Source: Primula veris
Lineage: Eukaryota > Streptophyta > Magnoliopsida > Ericales > Primulaceae
DNA length: 64,000 bases
Direction of reading: 5' to 3'
NCBI GenBank assembly: GCA_963682055.1
Contig: OY821740.1
Coordinates: forward strand, 33,062,795-33,126,794
How positions within the stretch are numbered: position 1 is the first letter of the stretch; each line of letters begins with the position of its first letter. This document shows positions 1 to 12,100 of the stretch, piece after piece. Under the pieces are notes generated by a model. The model did not search any database, was not told where the DNA came from, and saw only the letters and a program-made list of their open reading frames with translations. The translations under genes were made by a program, and so were the position numbers.

Positions 1-1193
1 TTTTATTTTTTTATGTGTCTTTATTGTCGCTTTCTAAGAATTGGTTTAGTTTAAGTAATTAAACAGAGTAAGGTTTTACCCTATAAATTAACCCATATGA
101 AGCTTTGATGTACTCTGTCGGCCAGATTATTAGTTTAAACTTTTAAGGGTTTAATCTAGGGAAATCCGTCGGTTTTATTAGTGATTTACTGGTGGTGTTA
201 AGTTAATTTATTGTTGCTTTTTAATAGGGTTGAAAGAATTTGCATTACTCCAATTTGCTAAGCCAAGAAAATAATCGGATTTGTATGTGGTCTTGTTTGA
301 TTGAAGCTTTTAAAAGCGTCTAATTTGATTTAAAGCTGTAAGGTGTAATGATTCGATTAGCCGGTAAGATTTTTCTTGGTTCTGTACCTGAAGCAAGCTA
401 TACGTTTAGGTTGGATAAACCCAATTTTTTTGTCAGCCTCATATGCTGAGTTATTGTTTGGTTTTGGCCACGTCATCGCATTGGTGATGTAGACAAGTTT
501 CGGCAAACTATTGGAGTATTCTGTACTATGTCAAAAACTTTCATATCTACAAAAAGATAGCTGGACGTTTACTTATAATATTTGATAAACAAATCAAATG
601 TGAGCATATGTAAGTGAATTGTCAGTGGCTTGCCCCTTATTACTTTTATCGAACTTTAATTATCACTTACCACTAACGTATTTATATCGTTCTAATACCA
701 TGAGTTATCATCTTGTATGCTACTCTCGTTAAATCAAACATGACCAACATGTGTCTGAGACTGTTATAAACATTTTTAGTGTAAAAAAATTTTCTTCCAT
801 TTCTTGCATTTGTTAGTTTCCGTTTATTGGTTTGCACCATATTGTTTGATTGAGTACGCTAAACATCGATGTTCGTATTTTATTTCTATTTGCGTCAATA
901 TAATGTCCAAATCTAACATTATGATATTTGTCTAGAATATGTTATAAAAGTTTATAAACATACGAAACAAGTTGTAGAATTTCGAAATTTGATGAAAATA
1001 GCCAAGGGGGCAACAAAGGAGTACAAAAGAGGGGCAGAGGATCCACACTCATCAAATCATTTTGTTTCACCGAAACGAGTTTATTTCTCTTCACCCATAC
1101 TGAATACGAAATATTGTTTCCCAAACTTTGTTTAAATGCGTTTAGTGTGAAAATCGTTCGTTATTTTTCAAAGCTAGCTTTGTCTCTCTCCAG
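1..1193. other. Upstream region / probable 5'UTR intron of the MEI2-like gene
   Basis: AT-rich sequence with no convincing coding potential. It ends in a pyrimidine-rich tract and a good 3' splice site (ctctctccag) at about 1183-1193, so its right part is probably an intron inside the 5' leader of the MEI2-like gene. The first leader exon and the promoter may lie within or left of this window. Confidence 0.5.
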
Positions 1194-1216
1194 GTATCTT
1201 TTCAGTAGCTAATGCG

Positions 1217-4200
1217 ATGCAGCACTCGTCAGAAGATATTAGTCCCAGTAATTATGGGAAGTTTTCGGCTTTATTAAAACCCAAAGGTGGTGAATATACT
1301 GTTACTGATGACTCATCTGGTTCTTCTTTTCCGAAACATGTGGATATTCCATTTAGTGGCACTAAAGGAACGAGTAATGGACCATGGAAGCTTTTGTCAG
1401 GATCTAATGTTCGTCACATATCAAGTGACGTGTCCCTTTTCTCCACTTCACTACCAGTTCTTCCTCATGAGAAGTGTACGCATTGATAATTTTTTGATGC
1501 GGCGCATATTATTTACACATACCCATATATCAACACCTGTACACAAAGACCCACATGCATTTATAGACATATAAATATATGCATAGTGGACCTGTTTGGT
1601 CGTGGCAAATATGTATACTTATATTTTGAGCAAATATCTGAACACTTTTCCCCCTGTTACTACATTTCTATTCTGGTCTGTCCCATATTATATTCTTATT
1701 CTCTGAAAATTGATTAAGGTCCAACTTTTTACTTATATAACTTTATTTACTATTTAGTGTGCTATCTTCCTAATTCCCAAAGAAGGGCATATTAAAGTGT
1801 TGATGCTACATTTAATGTTTTTACTACGTATACAATATTTTCTAAATCGCTTGTAAGAATTAAACAAGCCAATAAGGAACTTAGGGAGTACTTGAGAACT
1901 ACTTTGACTACTTCAGCTTGAGGTGGTTTAACTTCTTTTCTACCAAATGCACGTAAAGTTCCTTTAAAAACATGACAAAATGTAGTTTATTATACCAACA
2001 CTATATACCACAGAACCACATATACACAGGTGTTAATGTTTTAATAACTTTTATATCTTTTTGGCAGTAAACATAAACAGCAAAGGTCATGCCTGTCAAT
2101 CTATTGATGATATCTCGTGTACTCCAAACAAGTTGGATCCGCTTGAAGATCTTGAATATCAGGGAAGTGGAACTTTTCTTCCAGATGATGATGAACTTTT
2201 ATCTGGAATAATGGACAATTTTCAAATTGGTTTGCCAGATCAAATGGATGATTTCGAAGAATATGACGTATTTGGTATGGAAATTGAATCTGGGTTGAGC
2301 AATGATATGTCGAAGATTAGTTTATCTGAGGATGGTGTTGGAAATGGTCATTATGTTTTCCCAAATGGTGTCGGTACTGTTGCAGGGGAACATCCTTATG
2401 GCGAACATCCTTCTAGAACGTTGTTCGTCCGAAATATTAATAGCAATGTTGAAGATTTGGAGTTGAGAGCTCTTTTTGAGGTAATTCAAGTGGTTGAATC
2501 GAATATTTCTTTTAGTTTTGGCTATAATTTCGTTTCTTTCCCTTTTAATTGAACCAATTAATTCCTCACACTTTGTGATTTTGCCAATTAAGATTTAATT
2601 TGTTTTTTTTTCTTTTGATATGGTGTCGCGACAAATCTATGCTCGCCTTCTTTTGTAAATACATGATTTAGATAGAATTATTCTGATCAAGATGCGACTT
2701 CTTGATATAGTGAAAAATGGTGTATCTTTTTGTTTTAATATTTTACTTCTGTTATAGCAATATGGCGACATCAGAGCTCTTTATACCGCTTGCAAGCACA
2801 GGGGCTTCGTAATGATATCTTATTACGATATTCGGGATGCTCGAACTGCAATGAAAGCACTGCAGAATAAGCCGCTAAGGCGAAGAAAATTAGATATCCA
2901 CTTCTCAATTCCAAAGGTTCAGAAAGTTTTCCTCTATGTTATAGTATTACTTTTTTCTTATATTTGGTTCATACTAAATTGTTATATTCTCCGCATTTTT
3001 GGTTCCACATCAGGACAATCCTTCCGATAAAGACATGAATCAAGGAACTCTAGTTGTTTTTAATCTAGACCCCTCAGTGTCCAACGATGATCTGCGTCAA
3101 ATATTTGGGGTTTACGGCGAGGTTAAAGAGGTAATTTAATCAGTGTTATAAATTTTATTATGAGGTGCTCGGTATCTTAACTAAGCTAATTTTGTTATAA
3201 CGTCACTTGCAGATAAGGGAAACACCACATAAGAGACACCATAAATTTATTGAGTTCTATGATGTTAGAGCGGCAGAAGCGGCACTTAGGTCGTTGAATA
3301 GGAGTGACATAGCTGGTAAACGCATAAAGCTTGAACCTAGTCGGCCAGGGGGAGCACGTCGGAAGTATGTTGTTGACCCTATTTATTTTTATTACTATTT
3401 GCATTATGTGTGGCGTCTTCTCTTTCTCCATTGGTTGATTTTGAGCGCCATATCTAACATGCTATCTTTTGCTTTTTTCGTTTATTGCCTGTTTAACTTT
3501 CTTCATTTGGAAGGGAAGTTCCTTTTTTTTTGCTTGTTTTGTGAATTGTGGTTCATGCAAGTTCTTTTTATCATAATGGAGTTCATCTGTATTTGTAAAG
3601 AAACTTAAAAGATAGACTTGGAAAATAAGATTTTGCTAACAGGTCTTAATTAATGGTATTTTATACTGGAAGAGCTTTGTAGATCTTCCTGATTCTTGAA
3701 GACCATGGAAATGTTCTTTCCGTATTAGTTACAATATTTTCTAACATTTGCAATTTAGACTAGCATGGCCTCCCAGAAATAATATAAGTCACTATCACAC
3801 CATCGCACAAATATATTTTACTAACTTTACCAAAAGCTGTTGAAATTAGCGCAAGTCACTTATGTTTTTTTTTTAATTTTTAATGACATTCTTTTTCTTT
3901 ATATGAACTGATGATATGATCTGTTCTATATACGGCATCTTTTCCACTTTCTGAGTCATTTACCAGTGGTTGTTCTGTCAAGTACGCCATTATGGTGACA
4001 TGTTGAATAGAATTTTTCTGCTATGGACTTGGCATTAACTGGTACATGGTTTTGCATATCTGATGCCAGTGGTCAAAGATTTTGTATACTACTTTGAAGT
4101 CTTGAACAAAGTTCTATTTTTGCATGTGCGGCACTTTTAATTCACGTGATTGTTGAGCTTGAGCAGCATTAAACTATCTTTTAGCTTGGTCATAGGCTCC

Positions 4201-6937
4201 TAGTTATCTAAATTTATGGTTAATAATATTAATACCATATTGAAAACTTAGTGGAAGTTTGTTTTTGTTGTAGATACCGTTCAGTATCTCCATCACCCCC
4301 GTTTCTTGATATTGTCAATCTGATTAATTCTAACGTGTTTAATATATTATGCTATAGTATTATGGTTAATCCAAGCCAAGAGTTTGAGCTAGACGATTCA
4401 TTGAATTTCCGCCATCAACTAAGTTCCTCAGTTGCTAGTTCTCCTCCAGGTAATGCCATTAAATGTTATTTCTTTCATATTTGTGGCGTTGTTTTTTTAA
4501 AAAAATACTTAGCAGACCTCTGAATTGTTTGAATGTTTTAATTCGTGGCAGGTAGCTGGCCACAGTATGGCAGCCCCATCGAGCGTAGTTCATTTGGAAA
4601 TTCCCTTGGTTATGGGTCTATGAGCCCTAGTATGGGAAACAACTTTTCTGGAAGCTTAAATTCCCTTTTGCACCCTCGTTTATCAAATTCACCAAAAATG
4701 GCCCCTATTGGAAATGGAAGAGCCAGTCATTTGGAACATAAATTTACCGATTTAAATTCCAACCACAATTCTCCTTTTCCACAGTCTCATTCATTTCCAG
4801 AGGGGAAGCTGGACCCTATTGAAACTCTATCTGGGTCACAATTTCTGTGGGGTAGTCCTGTCCCTAACCAACAAAGAAATAACTCAAATTCTTTCACATC
4901 AAATGGACAGTTCCAAGGCCTTCCGTATGGGAATAGACCTCCTGTAGGTACATCTCATCACCTGCCACGTCATCATGTTGGATCTGCTCCATCTAATGTT
5001 CCAATGGAAAGACATTTTGGGTTTTTCAATGATTCTTCGGAACGTTCTGTAGTGAACCAAATGGGATTTCGAGGCTTGGGAATTGGCCATAACGAGTCAA
5101 ATTTTGGCCGAGTTAATGGTCATTTTCCTGCAAATTTAAAAATGATGCCTCCTTCGAGGCTGAGTCCTGTATTTTTGGATAATAATAATTATTTCCCGGG
5201 ACTAAGACCTACAGGCTTCGAAGGGTTTGATCATTCTTGGAGCCAACGTGTCGAGAACAGTAGTAATATAATGGATAACAAGAAACAATTCCAGCTGAAT
5301 TTAGAGAAGATTATAAACGGGGAAGATAAAAGGACAACTCTAATGATTAAGAACATTCCAAATAAGTAAGAAATGGGCATTTTGAGTATCATGTGTATTA
5401 TTTATGTAGTCTATTTTCTAACTGTTGTCTTTGTTTAGGTACACATCAAAGATGTTAATGGCAGTTATCGACGAAAATTACAAGGGGACTTATGATTTTC
5501 TTTACCTCCCTATCGATTTCAAGGTATTGTTTTGAATTTATACTTTATAGAATCATCTTGCGTTTCTTGCATGAGAGGTAACTGATTACTTTTGTTTGCG
5601 AGTGCAGAACAAATGCAATGTTGGCTATGCATTTATCAATATGGTCTCCCCTTCTCATATTATTCCATTCTATAAGGTATTTAAAATTAGTTTTCTCCTC
5701 AGAAACGTATTCTTTTCCTGCATTTCAACTATGCTAGTATTCTAGAATATGTATTACTCGTATGTCCCAAATTATAGGCATCATTCTCATCTAGAATGTT
5801 GAAAAAGTCATAAGGTTACTGTTATACAATTAAGACCTTTATTCAAAGTCTTTATGGTACCATAGAACCGTTTTTTCTGTTAAACAACAACAACCTGGTT
5901 ATAATTTTACCGAGGGTTGAATTGGAAAATTATTAATTGATTCAAACTTCTGAACACATTTAGTATGCTTCTAGGGGGGATGGACTGAAAACTTAAATTA
6001 GAAATCTGGTTTTTTTAAACGAGGAAAGGTAACTGGTGTAACTTATAAACTCATATTTTTGGTAAGAAATCACACAGGAACCTAATTTATGCAGGTGTTT
6101 AATGGGAAAAGGTGGGAGAAGTTCAATAGCGAGAAAGTTGCTTCATTGGCATATGCTAGAATTCAAGGGAAGGCAGCTCTTGTTGCCCATTTCCAGAATT
6201 CAAGCTTAATGAACGAAGATAAAAGATGCCGCCCTATTGTCTTCCATTCTGATGGCTCAGAGGCTAGTGATCAGGTAATTTTATTATCACTAACTAGTTA
6301 AAAGGTTGAACAGGAACAGATACAAACACTGCTAGTTTTCTTACCTTGAGTATGTTTTTATGCACTATAGGATGTTTGAAAGTAATTTAATAGCCTGGAA
6401 ACCTCTAAGGTGAATGAAAACAAATTCCTCTCTGAGGAGGTCAGAGCGCTCCATTATAGAATTAAATATCAGTTTGGTTTATGGGTTTATCTTATTCAAA
6501 ATAAATCCAGAAGATGGCTTCTAAGATTTATACAAGTATTAGTTTTAACAAGGAATATTGTTCACATGTCCAATGCAAAGAAGGTTCATTGTTAGATACT
6601 AAATACAGCCACTTCTAACTTTTGCTACATGATTTTTAGGCAAAACTTCATTGAACTATCTTTTTGTGGACCAGGATTTGGCTTGCGAGTGTTTATATAT
6701 AAACCTGCTTTGCCTTGTAGTCTTAGTCAAAATGAGTTAGCTTCAAGATAATAAAAGAAGAGTTCAACAGTGGGAAATGTTTTGTTATTATTGACATGTA
6801 TTGATTGCATTTATTTTGTTATCCAGGGTTGTCCTCCGTCAAATTCTTTGAACATCCAACTCCATCAGGCATATCCCGAAGATTCTAAAGGGTGTTTTTT
6901 AGGGACCAGTCCTCATGAAAACCCAAATAACAGCTAA
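1217..6937 (+). CDS. MEI2-like RNA-binding protein, three RRMs (AML2/AML5-type)
   Basis: Eleven coding exons: 1217-1475, 2068-2480, 2758-2916, 3014-3130, 3213-3364, 4358-4449, 4552-5365, 5439-5523, 5608-5676, 6095-6274, 6827-6937. They join in frame to 816 aa. The chain contains LPVLPHEKLN at the first junction, a conserved N-terminal motif of plant MEI2-like proteins. RRM1 lies at about residues 202-275 (RTLFVRNINSNVEDLELRAL) and RRM2 at about 287-365 (LVVFNLDPSVSN). The long C-terminal MEI2-type RRM3 starts near 657 with RTTLMIKNIPNKYTSKML and continues through DFKNKCNVGYAFIN, FNGKRWEKFNSEKVASLAYA and HFQNSSLMNEDKRCRPI. Between RRM2 and RRM3 is a Ser/Pro/Asn/Gly-rich low-complexity linker in one 814-bp exon. 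The family acts in meiosis and vegetative development by binding RNA; RRM3 resembles the AML2/3/5 clade more than AML1/4. No in-frame stop lies just before the chosen ATG, so a slightly longer N-terminus remains possible. Confidence 0.93.
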
Positions 6938-9025
6938 TGAAGAACGAAATGAAGCAGGGTCGCTCGTAGTCTAAATAATATAAGACTTTGAGTTTCTGCC
7001 CCGTATATTTGTTCATAAATTAGGTCTTAAGGGAAAATGAAGGGTGGCGATGTTGTACTAATAGTTTTTGGTATTTTGCGCCCTCAAGAGAATATTTTGG
7101 TGTTTTAAGGGATTTATTTTGGAAATATAGCAGGACAGTGATGGCGGCGATAAGTATTGTATTTCAAAGTTGTTTTGGGATGTTTTTTCGCTATTAGAGT
7201 TAAATCAACCTTCTCCGGATTTAAATGTCTGTTTTGAAGTAAAATTACAAGGAACCAGTACTATGAGGTTGTAGTTTTTTTCCTTTTTGGGGTACTGTTC
7301 TGTAATGGGTACAAGCTATCTGTATAGAAGGGGGCTAACCTTTGACAAATCTATAAATATTGCAATATTCAACTTCATTTTTGGGCAGTCTTAATTTTTC
7401 ATTTAGCGTGCTGTTGGAGTTTTTCTCTTCAAAGGCAATTCTATGTTTGAGCTTTGATCTGCTTGGCTTGCTTGTAGTGTTTTTAAGCAAAAAGGACGTC
7501 TTGTTTGAGATTTGAGATTTGAGATAAGACTAGATTTATCTCACATATTAATTTCCAGCCACTATGATACGATCATCGACTTCATCACTTAATCTATCCC
7601 AGCTCAGTTATTAGTATACTTAAAAAAATAGCCAGTGTTGGTTTTCAACCTAAATCCGAGATTTACATTGTTGCTAATAATATAAATAAGGAAAATGTTT
7701 TTGCTCACATATTTTTTTTACTCAAAAAATCAACCCACATTACATGGTATATCTATCTCATCAAAAGTTTTGATTTTTATTAATATTAGATTTAAGAATT
7801 TTTTTATTTTTAATTAATATTTAAATTTAGGGTAGATTCAACTAGGGTTCTACTATATTTTTATTTGAGTTTTTAGTAGGTTGAGTTTTTATTACGTGGC
7901 GTGAATTTTTCTGCCATATTCTAAATTTTTTTATTTAAACGTTAATGTCAAAATTTGGCCACAAGTTTTTTTTAATAGGAATACAAATAAACGATATGTA
8001 TAAATGAATAACTAGAATAATTAATATAGTAATTAGTGTTGAGAATGACATGACTCTTTTTTATTACTAGTAATATCATTTTTTTTGACACGTGTTAAAA
8101 AAAATGATTAGGATTGTTTAATGTCATCGGGTAGACTTTTTAAGTAAGTTTTGTGGGTTGATCACTCTATAAATAATGCTTTAGCTTGTAATTTAAATAA
8201 AATAAGAAATCCGTAACTGCATATAAAGAAAGTACCTCACGAACACTCTTATTCCGATTTTAGCATTTTTTTATTTCTGGAGTTTTAGCCCTGATTAGCC
8301 AAATGCAGCAATCAAATATATCATAAATATAAGAAAACAAATATACTAAACAGACCCGAGGACTGTTTTTTTTTTTTTTTTTTGATAAGCATACTGTAAA
8401 TAAATATACACATGAAAAAATAGTTGCCTTGCTCAACGTCTTCTAGAGGAAATAAGCAAAAGGTCTAAAATAGCTCTGATTTTGATACATAATAATGACC
8501 GGTCCAATGTAGCCAAACGTAATTAGAATAGAGTCCAAAACTAAAAGTATGGCCTATTTCTCCTTCCTACACAGTAATCAGAACCCTGCCATTCCCGAAA
8601 GCTTGGCGACAGCCGACATTGGGCCTCATTGGAGATTGAATTCGGTGTAAACAACGCCCGGTCAACGCCGGAGACCGGTCTTGATCAAACTTGTTGGGTC
8701 AAATGTGTTTGTTAATGATGTGTAACTTTAAGTGGTATATATTTGCAATACATATTTTGAAAGTGTTACATTTTAACGTTTAAATGGTATCGGCTCAAAA
8801 TTCTCGGTCTATGCTATACCAAATGCCATTGACGGTTCAGTTTCGATGGCCCAAGTCGGATTCATCGATTTTGTCCTGTTCGGAATTTGATTCGTTAACT
8901 TTTGTTTTTATCAATTTTTATTTAATTGTACTCCCTTTAACCCGTCTCTATCTCTCTCTCTCTCTCTGTTAACTTTGTATATCTTCTTCAACAAACAAAA
9001 GTAACAAAAATCCCGACTTTTTCTA

Positions 9026-9034
9026 AAACCCTAA
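9026..9034 (+). promoter_or_regulatory. Telobox (AAACCCTAA) upstream of DHODH start
   Basis: An exact AAACCCTAA lies 110 bp before the DHODH ATG. Teloboxes are common near transcription starts of plant housekeeping genes and bind Myb-like TRB proteins. Here the motif sits between CT/AC and GA repeats. That it functions in this gene is inference. Confidence 0.5.
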
Positions 9035-9090
9035 TCCCACAAACCCTCCAAATTTGCTTCTCCAATTAACCCATACATATACATATATTT

Positions 9091-9142
9091 CACACACACA
9101 CACACATATATATATATATAGAGAGAGAGAGATAGAGAGAGA
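9091..9142. repeat. Compound microsatellite (CA)n(TA)n(GA)n in DHODH 5' leader
   Basis: Three dinucleotide tracts (CA, TA, then GA with one interruption) run right up to the DHODH start codon. They are expected to vary in length and could change leader length. The GA part forms a GAGA-type motif. Confidence 0.85.
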
Positions 9143-9143
9143 A

Positions 9144-12100
9144 ATGAGCATGAGAGTGGGGATGAAAGTGGTGAGAGAGTGTATACAAAGGAAGCTTAAA
9201 TCTCAACTCAACAATGGAGTTATTTACAGACGTTGTTATTCCACCGCAATTCCACCTCCGCCTCCTTCGACTACTACCGCTTTTACCCGAAAAATCCCTC
9301 AATTCTCCAAAAAAGTAACCTCTCTCTCTCTCTCTTCTTTCTCGCTTTCTGTTCTTTTGATTCTTAGGGTTTGTTTGGTTGCAGTTTTTAAGATCATCTT
9401 GGAAAATATAGTCCATATCCGTTTTGGTGTTTTTTGTAGTTTTCTGAAAATATAATTTACTTTCTATCTCCATCTTTTTTTTTATGCATAGGGTTTATTT
9501 GACTGGTTTGCAGTTTATAAGATCATCTTGGAAAATATAGTCGATATATGATATATATGTTTTGGTGCATTTTGTAATTTATAATCAATCTTGTTTTTTT
9601 GAAGATAAAATCACTGTCTATTACCATTTGTTATTTTTTTTGCTTAGGGTGTGTTTTGGTGCATTATGTAGTTATGATCAATTTTGTTTTCCCAAAAAAG
9701 TATCACTTTTCATTTCTATCTATCTTTCTCTCTGCTTTTTTTGTGTGTGCTTAGGGTTTGTTTATTTTCAGTTTTTTAAGCTCATCTTGGAAAATATAGT
9801 CCATATATGTGTGTGTTGATGTATTTTGTAATTTATAATCAATCTTGTTTTCCAAAAATATAATCACTTTCTATCTCCATTTGTTTTCCGTATGCTTAGG
9901 GTTTGTTTGTTTGGTTGCGCCTTTTAAGTTCAGATTAGGACATAATGTTTTGGTGCATTTTGTAGTTATAATCTATGTAGTTTTCTGAAAATATAATCAC
10001 TTCATATCTTTATCTGTGTTTTTTATGCTTAGGGTTTATTTGACTGGTTTACAGCTTTTAAGCTCAGCTCATCTTGGAAAATATAATCCATATATGTTTT
10101 GGTACATTTTGTAATTATAACCAATCGTGTCATATCTTCATCTGTTTTTTTTTATGCTTAGGGATTGTTTGATTGCAGCTTTTAAGCTCATCTTGGAAAT
10201 TATAGTCCATACATATTTTGGTGCAATTTGTAATTATAAACGATATTTTTTCGAAAAAGTACTCACTTTCTTTATCCGTATGTGTTTTTTATGCTGAGGG
10301 TTTGGTTGATTGGTTTGTACTTTTTAAGTTAATATTGGGAAATATAATCCATTTATGCTTTGGTGCATTTTGTAGTTATAATCAATCTAGTTTTTTGAAG
10401 ATATAATCAATTTATGTCTTCATTTATTTTTTGTTCTTTATTCTTAGGGTTTATTTGATTGGTTTGCACCTTTTAAGCTCATCTGAGGAAATATAGGCCA
10501 TTTTTATTTTAGTGCATTTTGTAATTATAATTAATCTTATTTTCCGAAAAAGTACTCACTTTATATCTCCATCTGTGTTTGTTATGCTTAGGGTTGATTT
10601 GATTGGTCGTGCCTTTAAGCTCGTATTGGGAAATATAATCAATATAGTTATAATCAATCTAGTTTTTTTGAAGATATAATCGGTTTATGTCTCCATTTGT
10701 TTTTTTTTATGCTTAGGGTTTATTTGATTGGTTTGCAACTTTTAAGCTCATCTTGCAAAATATATTCCATATCCATTTTGGTGCATTTTGTAACTATAAT
10801 TTTTAACCAATCTTGTTTTCTGAAAATCTAACTACTTTCTATCTCTATTTATTTTCTTTGTGCTTATGGTTTGTTTGATTGGCTTACATCTTTTAAGTTC
10901 AGCTCATCTGGGGAAATATAGTCCAGAGATGTTTTGGTGTATTTTGTAGTTAAAATCAATCTAGTTTTCTGAAAAAGTAATCACTTCGCATCTTTATCTG
11001 TGTTTTTTAGGCTTAGGGTTTGTTCGATTGGTTTGCAGTTTTAAGCTTGTCTTGGGAAATATAATCCATATTCAATTTGGTGCATTTTATCAATCTTATT
11101 TTTCGAAAAAATGCTCACTTTCTATCTCCATCTGTGTTTTTTATGCGTAGAGTTTATTCGATTGGTTTGCAGCTTTTAAGCTCATCTTGGGAAATATAGT
11201 CCAGATATGTTTTCATGCATTTTGTAATTATAAACTATCTTATTTTCCGAAAAAAGTACCCACTATATCCCTGTTTCTCTCTGCTTTTTATGCTTAGGCT
11301 TTGTTACCTTGCGGCTTTAAGCTCATCTTGGCAAAATATAATCCATATCCGTTTTGGTGCATTTTGTAGTTATAATAAATCTCATTTTCCGAACACTTAC
11401 TCACTTTCTACCTCCATCTGCTTTTTTATGCTTAGGGTTTATTTGACTGGTTTACAGCTTTGCTCACCTCATCTTGGGAAATATAGTCCATATATGTTTT
11501 GGTGCATTTTGTAATTATAATCAATCTTGTTTTCCCAAAAAGCACACACTTTATATCTGTCTCTGTTTCTCTCTGCCTTTTTATGCAGCTTTTAAGCTCA
11601 TCCTGGAAAGCATAGTCCATATCCTTTTGGGTTCTTTTTGTAATTATGATCAATTTTGCTTTCCCAAAAAAGTACTCGCTTTTCATCTCCCTGTTTCTCT
11701 CTGTTTTTTTTTATCCTTATGGTTTGTTTGTACCGGTAAACTAGTGGATTGAATTTAGTATTAAGCTATAGTAGTTACTAATCAATATGTAAAACTAAAA
11801 ATGGTCTTTCATTTGAGGATGGACTGTTTTTTTTATTTATATATCTTAAAGTTGCACTGTTTTGCATCTTGGATGAACGCTGGCTGAGTTATTCTGTTCC
11901 AGACCTAAAGAAACTAGTATAATGAGGTGAATTGGACAATTTTGTTGAGGGTAAAATGGGTACATTAGGGATTGGATTTAGTATATTTACAATGCAAGGA
12001 AAAATTCCTAGATTCATGGAGATAGTGCATCATACAAGTTATCATGCTTTCATATTTATCATTCGAGTCTCCAACATTTATGCAAGTACTTACATATCAT

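Larger units (their letters stand above)
6938..9143. other. Intergenic: MEI2-like 3'UTR and DHODH promoter/leader
   Basis: The first few hundred bases are probably the 3'UTR of the MEI2-like gene. The middle is AT-rich, with a run of about 18 T at 8368-8385, and shows no gene. From about 8940 the sequence turns into CT, AC, TA and GA microsatellites that form the DHODH 5' leader. Confidence 0.6.

Noticed and set aside
9054..9455. 133-aa frame running from the DHODH leader past exon 1
   Set aside because: Only 9144-9314 matches the DHODH start. The rest is leader microsatellite and intron repeat.
9355..11735. Possible CRISPR-like array
   Set aside because: Units are long, degenerate and contiguous, without unique spacers, and lie in a plant intron. 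It is a tandem satellite.
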